DNA of 64,000 nt from Onchocerca volvulus (lineage: Eukaryota > Nematoda > Chromadorea > Rhabditida > Onchocercidae), in the NCBI GenBank assembly GCA_000499405.2, contig HG738139.1:2584976-2648975 (forward strand), read 5' to 3'. Positions 13,332 through 27,400 of this stretch are shown here, piece by piece. Both the position numbers and the translations under genes were made by a program. The stretch's first letter is position 1. Every line of letters starts with the position of its first letter. The notes under the pieces are model-generated. The model had not been told where the DNA came from. It saw only the letters and a list, made by a program, of their open reading frames with translations, and searched no databases.

Positions 13332-15609
13332 TCGAGATAAATTTTAATTTTAATAAATTTAAATCAGGCGAAAAATGTAAATATTAACAATGAACGTGGA
13401 AAAATTTGCCTAAGTTTGCTGTATAACGTACAACAAGGTTCACTTTATGTTACGATCAAACGTTGTGCCGAGCTTCTTGGCATGGATAAAACTGGATTCT
13501 CGGATCCGTACGTGAAAGTGTAAGTGTCAATTACGTTGTTCACGCTAATTTACGTGAATTTAATAATTTATTAATTACGTGAGTCTTAGTAGATTTATTG
13601 ATGAAACAGATGTTTTTTTATGATGTTCAATTTTAGATTTTAAATTTTAAATTACAAATTTTTTTTTTCTCTAAAATATGAAATGTCAAAGATTTTCCAT
13701 TTTTATTCTCTATATACGTTGTTTGTTTAATTTACTTGATTCTTCTTTTTTTTTCTTTTTTTTTCTTTTAATTCTCAATTTTTAAAAATTTTTTTCTAAA
13801 ATCTTTGAGTTAAAATTCCTTTTTAATTTAATTTTTCTGCTACAAATTTAAATTTAAATTTTATTGAAATTATTTCTTCTGCTATTATTCAAATATTTAA
13901 AAACCTTTTTTTTTTCAGCTCATTACTTCCGCTTACCAATAAAGCTCATAGACAAAAGACATCAACCAAAAAAAGGACATTGAATCCAGAATTTAATGAG
14001 GTTAATTAATATACCATAAAATAATCAATTGGAAATTAACATTTCAATCATTCATTCTCTACTTTGATAAAAAAAAAAAATACAGATTTATGCAATTTTC
14101 TATAATATTTTTTCTGTTTTGCCCTTTTTTCCTCATATAAATCTCATCACTTCTTTAAAATTCAGCTGTTAAAATAAAATTTTGTAATCATTTAATCTGT
14201 AATGCTAAACATTAAATATTTTTAGTATGATTCTTCATTCAAATATTAATTTAATTCCAAATAATAAATATATTTTAAGTTAATATCTAGCAAAATTTTT
14301 ATTAAATATTATATATGCTTTCTTCTCTTCAAATGCCAACTCTTTATTCAGATACTAATTTATTTTCGATTAATATATTTAAAAAGAATTTTTGGTTATT
14401 TTTAAAAAAAGTTTTTTTTTTGAACATTAAAATTTTTTTTCCAGACGCTTACATTTGTAATACCCTTCAAAGATTTGCCGAAAAAGACGCTTCAAATTGA
14501 TGTTTTCGATAAAGATGTTGGAAAGCATGATGATTATATTGGTAAAATTAAATTCCTTCTCAATACTAATATCATTTTTAGCAATATCACCAAAATTTAT
14601 GGCAATAAAATTGCTAACATTTATTTAATCAATGATAAGTATGTCATATAAATTTACTTAAAAAATGAGAATATAAATAATTCCTAAATTTTTCACTTCT
14701 AAATAAACAAACTTAATTATTCTGTTCCGTGGCATTTCATGTTATTAGTGACAATTTTTCATTTTTTATTTATCAAATTAAATTAAAAATTACGATTAAC
14801 TAAAATTTATTCTTTGATAAAATTTTATTTCTTATTTAGCTTCAACTTCTTTATTTAATTTGCATTGTTTACGAAATTCCTTCGAAATTGGAATACTATT
14901 AAGTATGGCTTGTTTGGAGTGAAAAACAAAAATTGATTTGAAGATTTATGGGACCATATTATTTTTTAAACTATAACTTTCAAGAAATTTACTTTGCTCT
15001 ATTCTCGTCTTTTTATTTATACATAATGATGATTTTATTTCACATGTCTTATCATAATATTTATTTTTCCGAAAAGATCGAGGGATTATTTAAAATGTAA
15101 ATCATTCAAAAATTAGTTCAAATAATAAAAGATAAACCTATGTGAATTATCCTCCAATTTGCTGCAAAATATATAAATATCAAGGGTATTATTCATTCGC
15201 AAAAGTTGCGAATAAATAATACCAAATCTTTTCTTGTCACTCAGACAGTATAACAATATAATTTGTTCAAAAAGAATTCTTAGATAGCGCTAATTATTTC
15301 AAATTCGAAAACTAATAATAAGTAAAATTTATTAGAAATTAAAAATTACACCCCATCATAATTCGATTGAATTCATATCTAATATAAAACTTATTCTGAA
15401 TTAGAAATTGAGTAATATATATCAAAAATCCATAAAACCGATCTTCCATGTAAATTAAATTGTCACATTTACCACTTGTCACCTTTTTTTCAGGAAGTAT
15501 CATACTGTCCACATCGGCGAAAGCTGAGCGTCAGAAGCAATGGAATAATTGTATTCAGAATCCGGGCAATGAATTCGAACAATGGCATAAATTAGAAGTC
15601 CTCGAATGA
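5256..15609 (+). CDS. rbf-1: Rabphilin, Rab effector with two C2 domains
   Basis: Exons: 5256-5332, 6725-6874, 7213-7348, 7634-7729, 8139-8332, 8973-9229, 9596-9718, 10006-10568, 10906-10951, 11254-11436, 12302-12381, 12698-12772, 12933-13166, 13368-13519, 13919-14000, 14445-14541, 15494-15609; 886 aa. The N-terminus matches rabphilin Rab-binding domains: SGWSVRT helix, an eight-Cys FYVE-like zinc finger (residues about 97-147, CYLC...CLQC...CKIC), then SGAWFY near 158-163. A long Ser-rich linker follows. C2A (about 610-740, MDKNGFSDPYVK and DRDRIGSDFLGE) and C2B (about 750-880, MDKTGFSDPYVK and DVFDKDVGKHDDYIG) keep acidic Ca2+-binding residues. The family binds Rab3/Rab27 and membranes at synaptic or secretory vesicles. 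Exons 7-10 in the linker are less certain. The donor after 11436 (GTCCAT) is weak and was chosen because it is the one that keeps phase with C2A. Confidence 0.92.
5340..6440. repeat. Degenerate repeats in rbf-1 intron 1
   Basis: Between about 5370 and 5600 a segment of roughly 105 bp containing 'ttacgtgaRAAGTTTT'-like strings recurs about three times with decay. Near 6069-6152 and 6346-6435 a second diverged pair shares the string actatcaaacaaaataaat. Both are non-coding and look like old local duplications. Confidence 0.5.
8340..8520. repeat. Minisatellite of about 33 bp in rbf-1 intron 5
   Basis: About six imperfect copies of a unit containing cgattaattggcgttaaat, beginning just inside the intron after the donor at 8333. 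A degenerate AGAATTAGTTA-type simple repeat follows at about 8745-8826 in the same intron. Confidence 0.75.
11499..11772. mobile_element. Snap-back (MITE-like) element with 76-bp perfect inverted repeats
   Basis: The arms 11499-11574 and 11697-11772 are perfect reverse complements over about 76 bp and flank a 122-bp core. The core contains several TACAGTA(G/A)TATTCTTTT-like strings that also occur just outside the left arm at about 11458-11490. There is no coding capacity and no clear target-site duplication. The element lies in rbf-1 intron 10, about 60 bp past the exon that ends at the weak donor. Perfect arms suggest recent insertion or ongoing gene conversion. Confidence 0.85.
13281..13330. 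repeat. (AAT)n microsatellite
   Basis: About 50 bp of uninterrupted AAT trinucleotide repeat in the rbf-1 intron just before the C2B exons. Confidence 0.95.
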
Positions 15610-16377
15610 GAGGAATTCTCTTGTTTTCATGTGAAATCAACAATGTAATTATTTTTCTTGTTCTGCTCAATTGGAACTTTGCGTGTATACTATCCATTCT
15701 CTTCCCAATGTTTCTTTCAGAAATATTTCTACTTTTTTCGGTATACTTCTCCATATCATTTTGTATCACGGAAATACATCAGATATTATGTTCATTATCA
15801 TTTTGATTCGTTTCAATGATTTACAATGATAAATTAAATAAAATTCTTTTTGGAGTTTAAATTCAAATCAAGAGCGAAAACCAAAAATAAATATCGAAAA
15901 GTTTCCCCAATATATCTTTGCTGATTCATGGCCATCATAAGAATAAAAACCTTATAAAATGTTATCGTTTAGAAGTTCTTGATAGGAGACCAACAGTATG
16001 GTTATCGATACTTGCAAAAAAGAGTTTTTCAAAGAAATGTTATCCAATAGTGCAGATACCTAACAAAGTTGCAAAAGTTGTGGCGTAAATAGAATTCAAA
16101 CACTGATTTCCTTGCCATTCTTTCAAAATTTAGCGCAAATATTAAAAGTTTAACTACAAGAAGTTAAAATTGGCACTTTCCCGCAAAATTTTATTGAAAA
16201 TCAAAAAGAAAAAAAAAGGAGAGAAAACAATTCACAAAAAGAAATAAAATCGCACAATTCGTTTGAATAAAAAAAAGTTGAAAACATCTGGCAATGTTAC
16301 TTCCTAAAAATATGAGAAATATAGCTCTACATAATGAAATATGATCTGATACCAGCATGACATCCCATTAAACGGTG
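15610..16377. other. Convergent 3' regions of rbf-1 and POLDIP2
   Basis: This holds the 3' ends of two converging genes. AATAAA at 15837-15842 lies about 230 bp past the rbf-1 stop. On the minus strand AATAAA at about 16190-16195 lies about 180 bp past the POLDIP2 stop. No coding exon is seen between them. Confidence 0.6.
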
Positions 16378-19300
16378 CTAACTTAGCTGTTCAGTTTTCT
16401 CTGGTGGTGGATTGGAATCAAATTCTAACCTAAATGTGGGTACTTTGACAAGGAACGACGTTCGATCCTCTTCTCGTTCCATCGTGAAATTTCCCCTGAA
16501 ACACGATACACACCTTAAATTTCATATAATGCTATTTTGGTTTATGCTAATAGTAACTGTACCATCAGAAATATAAACATTTTTACCCTATGTGAATATT
16601 CCATCTTACTTTATTCGACTTCTCTCCTCTAATTTTCCTTCTCTCAAAGTATGAATTTGATTAGCAAAAAAAAATTTTATTTGATAACCAATATCTTCAA
16701 TCTAATTCCTTAATGATACAGTATTTATCACTTATGTTCAATTATTTCATCTTTTCCGTAACAAAAATGGAACAATATGGCAAACCATGCATATGATCCT
16801 TTATCCACTACTACACCAACCATGCCACTGTATTGAAATGAAGGCTCTTCTGGTGTCAATCGAGGATTCTAATATAAAAAAAAAAGAAAAATTGCAAGAT
16901 TCAAATTTTTCAAATGTTTTCAAAATTTCAATCTAATAATTTTTCTTCTTAAAAACTATTCGAAAGTTTACAATGTCATATTTACTCTATCTTAAATAAT
17001 CTTTTATTTAATTAATAAATTCGACCTAGACAGACTACTTTTCAGACAGGCCTATTTTCAAAAACAGGTGTCATTTTTCATTATCTAGCCCACTGATAAG
17101 GCTACCGATGAAATACACAACAATAATAAGAAAAGGGACGTACTCCTCCAGCAATGCTTGGTATTTTCTGTTGCTGCATATTACTCAAGCTATAAACTTT
17201 CATTTCTCTCGAACGAATAATTATATGACAAGGTTTCAAATTTTCCAGACGTATCACGTAACGCCACTGAAATCAGTAAATTAATAAGCACAACGTGAAA
17301 GGAAAAATAATAGCATAATAAACGCATAAAGCAAGTCTAAAGTCGATTTACTAAATTTTCTAAACATCTGCTTAAAAACTCAACAATTTCATCTACTAAA
17401 TAATGCTAACTGAAATTAAATTATTTTTTTATGTGAATAAAATTTATTTCTAAAGTTAATGATGATCGATAGCAACAAAATAAGACAAACCCAATGTTTT
17501 TGTTGCCCACTAACTGTATTTAATCCAAGATAAAATGTTATCACAGTCACCTAAAAAGAACGAAAATTGAGTGGAGAAAAATGTCGAATTTATAACGAAA
17601 TAGCATTTACATTACACAGACAACCATTAAGTGTCGAACGGCAATTAGAAGAAGGAACACAACTATTCATATTAACTCTAAGAAAGTGGTAATCTATTCA
17701 CAGTGAAAATCACAGATTTTAAATAAAAAAGTTTTCGAATAAATTGTAATATTTACATCACAAATAAAAGTTTGACTTTGCCAAAAACTACAAATGACCA
17801 TAAAAAATTTTCGCGCTGGTCTAAAATATTAAAATTTTGAAAAAAAAAAGGAAAAATTCTAATTTGATTGTACAAAATTTCAATACGATTGGAAGAAATA
17901 TCGCAAGTATTTTTACCCGTATCCCATCTGTCGTTTCGCGATAAGCAGAATGGGGTTTGAATTGATTCAATAAGCAATTTGAATGATGGCCTATCAGAAA
18001 ACTTGGTTCTTTGCGTATGCTAAATAAAAGATCTGAAAAGCAAAGAAAGTATAATTTATAAAAGCAGATTAAAAATAGTTTTAGTGATGAAGCAACACAA
18101 GAGGTAATCAATTACCATTATCTTCTACTGCTGTACATTCGAAAAGACCATCGAACAGATTATGAGCGATAGGCCGTGTGATATGTGTCCTAAATGGTAC
18201 AATTTCATCATGAGGAACACAGTCCATTCCAAACACAACTGTCAGAACTTTCTCACCATGAATCGTACCAGCATCTTCCAAATATGAAGTAATGTCTACC
18301 GGAAAATGCTGAAATGCGAAAATAACACAAAAAAAGAATAACTAATTTTCTTAAGTTGAAATTATTAAAATTCGAAAACTACAGCCAAAAAGTAAAAAAC
18401 GATCAAAATTTGATCTATAAGAGTTTCAGTTGAGTTTCATTGAGAATCATCTATTGGTATCGATATCAGAATGAAAAAATATTTTACTGTTCTGGAATTT
18501 AATTCTAGCGCATGTCAACAAATAATGAAATGTTAAATGAAGTGTAATAAGTTTTTCAAAATTGCAAAACATCTTCCAAGGATGTTAAAATTCTATGCAG
18601 ATTTTCAAAATAAATAAGGACCGAAAATAAAGAAATTACTATGAAAACTTTCATTTCCTTTAAATCTTTTTGAAAATCTCATCATCACACGCAATATATG
18701 CCCACGTTAAATGGTATCTCATTAAATATATAAATATTCAAATGAATTTCAAACACACCATATTTTTCCAGTCACCGCAGTGAATAAGTACTTGATAAAA
18801 CAATGACTTCTGAGTTAATATTACAGGATCCTCATTACTAAAAATAAAAATAAGCCAGTTGACGAAAATTTGAATTAAAGATTTTGAATAAGTTAGGATT
18901 TCTGGATAAAAATTTTGACAAGAACATAAAAATTGATCAGAATGTGTATGTTTTGACAAAAGTTTACCAAAAACATTTATGATCGACTGATCTTGATGAC
19001 AGGAAAAAAAATGAGAGAAGTGAGAACAATGGAAATAAGAGAAAAGATTGTGGAATGTGAGATGCATTCTATAAAAGATGGAAAAAATAAAATGAAACAT
19101 ATTTGAAAAATTTGAAGGAAACTTACTTTGCATTAAGTAGCTTTTCTTCAACAGGACATGAAAAGGAACAGAGGACGATGCCCCTGTACGGAAAGAGTTT
19201 ATGAATAAATAGCTGCAAAGATATGTTTTAATAACTTGTTAATAAACACACTATATAATAAAATCTCGAATTTTAAACAAAAATATCAACAATGCCGACT

Positions 19301-19754
19301 GTCATCTGATAATATAGTTTTGAAATACCGGGCCTCATTTCGCATTTCAGATCCTAATTAGCTTAAAAAAGAAGCGTGCGTTATATCCATTCCAATGAGT
19401 CAATACATATCAGAATTGATATTATCAAGATCAAAAAACTTAAAATCTTACCTGACCCGGTATGTAAGGCTCATCATCAGTTTGAATAACTGTTAATCGG
19501 CCTAAATCCTTCAAAAAGATATTGCCGTTTCCTTCTCGTAATCTAAAAATTATTCACCATCAATTTCGATGGAAATATATTTGCAACAAAGTTAGAATGA
19601 CAAAATGAGATACAGGAAGAAAATCAGAATATGTAATTAAAATAAGAAATCGACACAATCTATCATACCTTGACAAAAGAGAGGTTGATGCAAAAAATGA
19701 CCGAACTGATGCGATTCCAAGCGTCAGACCCCTCTGGGTTAACAATCCAGTCAT
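16378..19754 (-). CDS. POLDIP2: POLDIP2 (PDIP38) homologue, mitochondrial YccV/ApaG-domain protein
   Basis: Minus-strand exons in coding order: 19754-19669, 19542-19452, 19212-19127, 18837-18759, 18308-18116, 18032-17917, 17550-17491, 17266-17144, 16868-16786, 16495-16378; 344 aa, near the 368 aa of human POLDIP2. The first exon encodes a Ser/Arg/Leu-rich, acid-poor leader typical of mitochondrial import. The YccV-like half includes GQLFIHKLFPYRG and YQVLIH. After a linker (HRET-like YRETTDGIRVTVI) comes the ApaG half with HWWRYVIRLENL and EEPSFQYSG. Family members act in mitochondria, including as CLPX adaptors, and bind DNA polymerase delta p50. The last donor (TG|GTTTGC) restores the Trp of SYAWGNF. 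An out-of-frame upstream ATG closes after six codons. The gene lies 3' of coq-5 on the same strand. Confidence 0.9.
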
Positions 19755-20237
19755 CTTACCGAATCAGTCCAACCATGCGATTAACGTACGTGCCTTTTCC
19801 CTTCTTAAGTTTTGTTATATTTCAAAAGGCAATTTTTTTCTTTTCAAAATACAAACGTAAAACTAGGCTCCCCAAAATTGGCGTTAGAAAAATCCACGTC
19901 TCCAATAAGCCTATGAAAATACTTCTAATATTAATCTATTTACTTAAATCAAAACGGTTAAATCCCTAAATTTATTGTTCAGAGGTAACAAAAAAGCTGA
20001 ATTCTAAAACACTAACCCAGAACCCAGGCCTAACTGGACAACAAAACAATGAAAACTACAAAGAAAATTTGTTCAGACTGGAAAATAACAATAATTGCTG
20101 AAGAGAGAGCATCAAAACTGAGCATTGTAGATCATTTCAGAAGATCTTTTATTCATGTCATAAATATATATATATATATATATATATAACAAAAAAAACA
20201 TGGAACACTAGGGCAGAGAAAAATGACTGAAAGTTTG
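19755..20237. other. Spacer between coq-5 and POLDIP2
   Basis: This is 483 bp between the coq-5 stop and the POLDIP2 start on the minus strand. It holds an AATAAA for coq-5 (plus 20148-20153, about 85 bp past the stop) and an (AT)n run at 20164-20188. The length fits either an operon spacer or a short intergenic promoter. I could not find one clear SL acceptor close to the POLDIP2 ATG. Confidence 0.5.
20164..20188. repeat. (AT)n microsatellite
   Basis: An uninterrupted AT dinucleotide run of 25 bp in the coq-5/POLDIP2 spacer. Confidence 0.9.
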
Positions 20238-23306
<3,069 letters not shown>

Positions 23307-23951
23307 CCTGAAAATACTAGTTTCGAATACTATTCCGGATAATGAATATTGTTCCCAATTTTCGAAAAATTAAATCCCGATCGATCAATCAAATCATCAG
23401 CATTCATCCTATTTTTCAATTACCTGAAAAGTCGTGTAAACAAACAACTCTATATGAAATAATTTTTAATTCCCAGCGATGTAATACAGCAGAAATACTA
23501 TCACTTACTGCTGCCTCAACAATTTCAACAATATTCTCCATATCTCTTAATTCCTCGTCACAATATTTCTCAATCTTATCAATCCCTAAATCTCTTCAGA
23601 AAGCATAATTCTTTAAAAAACTATCTGAGGAAAATTGAGAGAGTGTAGAAAAAATCTATAATATGTTTCGTTCACACAAAATTAAAACGTAAATTAATAA
23701 AAATTAAGATTTCAACCAATTAAATGAACACTTCTAACTGGTTGTGTAAATATTCCACGGGCCGCGTCCAAGTAATTTCACGTTTCCCACTTGTTCTGTC
23801 AGTTCGTTTAATTGATGGCTAGTTATGACTTTATCATTTTATCACCGGGATAGGTGAGATAAAGTATATTCTTGAGACAACGTTCACCTTCTTTCCATTA
23901 AATTATTTCATTGAATTCAGTAAATAAATATAAGCATGCTGCTATAGAAAG

Positions 23952-24306
23952 CAATGAGTAGGCAAGCAAATTTAAGTTATAAATTTCGTTTCAGTCATCT
24001 GAATGAAATTATCACTTATATGTATCTTTTAACTGAGCAGAAATATACGAATATAATTGTTTGTTTGCAGCAATATAAAGTACATCTAACTTTCCTTTGA
24101 TCAGTTGACATTTGAAGCATTTGAGATTTTGATGTTTGAGATTTTTTTTTTTGAATATTTATGTATTCGAGTAAATAAATATGTACATATTCCGGCATAT
24201 AATTTATTCGTACATTTTTGCTCAGTTAAAAGACATATCTGAATGATGGTTTCATTTGGATTTTTGAAATGAAATTTATAATTTAAATTTGCTTGCTTGC
24301 TCATTG
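23952..24306. mobile_element. Imperfect inverted-repeat (MITE-like) element
   Basis: The left arm 23952-24059 and right arm 24200-24306 are reverse complements with roughly 80% identity and small indels. Shared blocks include ctttttaactgagca-like and caagcaaattta strings. The core of about 140 bp is AT-rich. There is no transposase and no obvious target-site duplication. Divergence between the arms suggests an old insertion, sitting between coq-5 and cyld-1. Confidence 0.75.
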
Positions 24307-24412
24307 TTTTATTGCAGTAGCATGTTCAGCACAGTATTTATTTAATTAATTCTTAGTGAAATAAAGTAACTTAGTGGAAAGAAGATGAAGGTTGGTCCAA
24401 GAAAAAAGTTTA

Positions 24413-24425
24413 TTTTATGTTTCAG
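24413..24425 (+). promoter_or_regulatory. Likely SL trans-splice acceptor of cyld-1
   Basis: The acceptor ttttatgtttcag ends four bases before the ATG at 24430. An in-frame upstream ATG at 24385 would lie in sequence removed by trans-splicing, so 24430 is preferred as the start. Confidence 0.55.
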
Positions 24426-24429
24426 ATTT

Positions 24430-27400
24430 ATGCAAGGAAGTATAAAGGGATTTTATGAGCAATTACGAAATACTGAATCGTTACCTAGGTTAATTTTGTT
24501 TATATTTTATCTAACAGCTGAGTATTTGAACTTAAAATGGTCAGTCTGTATAATTCCGAATAATTGAATTAATTAGATTCTTAAAAGTTAGGATTAGATT
24601 GAAATATTTGATTTTAATCATAATTTGAAGGAATATTGTAGCGGTGCATTACATCATCGTACTGGATCTACCACTGAACCAAAGATACCATTTGGTAATT
24701 TACTGAAGAAGCCATCATTATCACCTACATTATGGCAAGATGATCATTCTAAGTTTGTTTGAATTTTTTTTAATTTAAAAGTCTTAAAGAATCGGTTCTA
24801 GTTTGTGCTTAAAACTGGATCGATTTAGCAAGAAGTTTGAGATAGGAAAATTATCATACCGAATCGTTATCACCATTGAGTAATATTTGTCCTAAATAAT
24901 CGCACATCTTTGGATTAGAACTATTGTACGTAATGTATTGTATTGATGTAGTATTTTAAAAATCAAAAGAGCAAAAAATTACATTTCAAATTATTCTTTT
25001 CTTGACGAATGCATATTTGTATAATCCAGATTTATGTTTTTCAATGTTTTTTCAATGCCGTTAAAAGTACTGAACTCTTAAAAAAATTATTTCTTTGAAG
25101 AATACATTTATTTTTTACATCAATAAATCGAAAAAAAAAATGATATATCAAATGTTGCGTTGTTGTTTCTTTTTTTTTTTAGGATTCTTCCAAAAGTAAT
25201 GACAAACGATACTACTGATTTCCGTGCTTTATCTACATCATCAACTACATCGTTATTGCTTGAAAATTGTGATGGTAAAATGTATGATCGAAGGCGGAAG
25301 AAGTTTTCTACTAAAATTAAGGTTTTTATTCTAATAATTGTTTAATGATGCAATATCTTTTATTGATGCACTATAGAAATTTTGGTTTGGTTGCTTATTA
25401 ATTTGACATTTTAAATCACCTTAACATTCGGAATAAAGCCAAAGAACTTTTCTAAATGAAGTTCAAATGGAAAAATTTCTCTCGGAGAATTTTTATCTAA
25501 CTTCACAGTAATTTATTTATTTAGTTTTGTAATAGTGTTGTCCACTATCCAGCTTGTTAGTAATGAGATTTACTTATTTATTCAACATATGCAAAATTTG
25601 CTTTTTCTAATGTTTTGCCAAAGTGTCTTATAAGTAAATTTCAACCTAAAAAATCTCCTTTCTTTTAATATGATATTGTTGCTTCATAAAAATTTTAGTT
25701 AATATATTGGAATGAAGTTTGATGCAATATTTTAAGCTACACAATTTTTTTAATTAAATAATAGTATGGGCATACTAATAGGATATTTAAATTATTATCG
25801 ATTATTCGTTAGATCGCTTATAATTTCTTTTTTGAGAATTTATGTTATTGATTGGATATTTATTTAAGATAGAAAGAGGTCATTTATTACGCTCCACAAC
25901 GGAAAATGATTTGGTCATACAACGCTTCTACGATATGCATAGCAAAATAAAAAATTCAATTACTAACGACGTTTTATTTATGAAATGTGTTGAATTTGGT
26001 GATGTTTATCTACGGGTATCCACAGCAAAAGTATTTTTTCATCAATATCAATATAATTTTTTTTTTTTTTTTCAATATAATTTACTTTTTCTCGTTTCTA
26101 TAGTTTACAGTAAGATTTTAAATGATAATCATTGCCATGCTTAGATATAATGCTTTAAAATACATTGCATTAATATAATTTTACATGAATGTAAATCTAA
26201 CTTTCATACTTTGATTATAAGATGTTTTATTATATTACTTTTTTCATGTTTGTTTAGTTTTCAGATTGCTTTGTTGACAGATTTTGAAACTTCGTTATTA
26301 AAAGCAGTTAGTGACATCGAAATTCGATTTCGTTTTCATCAGTATTCCGATTTGTTCAATTTTGTAAGTCAGCTAAGCGTAGGAGATCGTGTAATAGTGC
26401 AGGTTTGTATTTCTAATTATTGGATTTCAGAATCGAAGTATTTATATAACGGAGATTGTTTTTAGAAGATTTGATCTAGACAATCCATTACTATTATCAA
26501 TTAAAGATTAAACAATAACCTATGTTTTAGAAATTTCAGTGAGTAAATTGATTTGTTAGCATTTGAAGAATGTAAAAAGTTGTTTGTTGGCATATGACGA
26601 ATAGATCATTCAAACTATTGATAGATTATCGATAGATAAATGGGATAAAATGGTTTTAAAACTGGTTTTTTGATAAACAGCGGCAAGGCATTAGTTGCCC
26701 GTTTTACTATCAGAAAGCTTGCCATGCTGAATGAGCTAGCAGTTCTATCAATACAAGGTATTGATTGGCAGTTATATTTTAAAAAAGACTATATTTTAAT
26801 TATAAAGTGAATATCTGTTAAGATTTCTATAAAACTAAATTTCAGTTGCAAAAAAAAAAAATTTTTTTTTTTTATTACGTGGTATTGCGTTCTCCGAAAA
26901 TTATCAATCCAGATTATACTTAAAAAGTTTACAGCTTAAACCTAAAACCGGTGAGGGCCGAACGATTGAAGAATGCTTCGAGCCAGGTTGGGTCGAATGG
27001 TTTGGTGAACCTGTAGCAGATAGTGGATTCATGTTTGGTATACGTCTTGACGTAAGGACATTTTCTTTTTTTTTTTGTTTTTGTAATGGTATGCAGTGTG
27101 CGGTAATGATAGTTTAGTAATAATCATTACCGATACTGAACTAGTGATAGTTCACAATCCTGATAATTCTAAGGGTAATCGGAGAAGGGAAAAATTATTA
27201 TTTTCTGTCAATAGTGTACAATATTTTAGGGAAGAGGAGAAGAATTGGGATCTAGATTTCAATTGCTTACATTGAATTAATTTTTTTCTTTGTCTCTAAA
27301 ATTTTAATGATATAAAGGATAAAGTGATGTTAATGGAGTGATGACGAATATATTAGTTTTAGGGTACATTTTTGAGAATTAAACACATAAATTGAAAAGA

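Larger units (their letters stand above)
23307..24429. promoter_or_regulatory. Divergent intergenic region of coq-5 and cyld-1
   Basis: About 1.1 kb separates two divergently transcribed genes. Likely SL acceptors bound it: minus-strand TTTTCAG at 23308-23314 for coq-5 and plus-strand ttttatgtttcag at 24413-24425 for cyld-1. Most of the right half is an imperfect inverted repeat (23952-24306). No coding exon is recognisable. Promoters of both genes should lie here, but I cannot point to a specific factor site. Confidence 0.55.

Noticed and set aside
18738..19151. 137-codon minus-strand open frame
   Set aside because: It is read-through of POLDIP2 exon sequence into introns; only the parts bounded by splice sites match the family.
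24101..24304. 67-codon minus-strand open frame upstream of cyld-1
   Set aside because: It falls within an arm and core of the inverted-repeat element and has no protein features.
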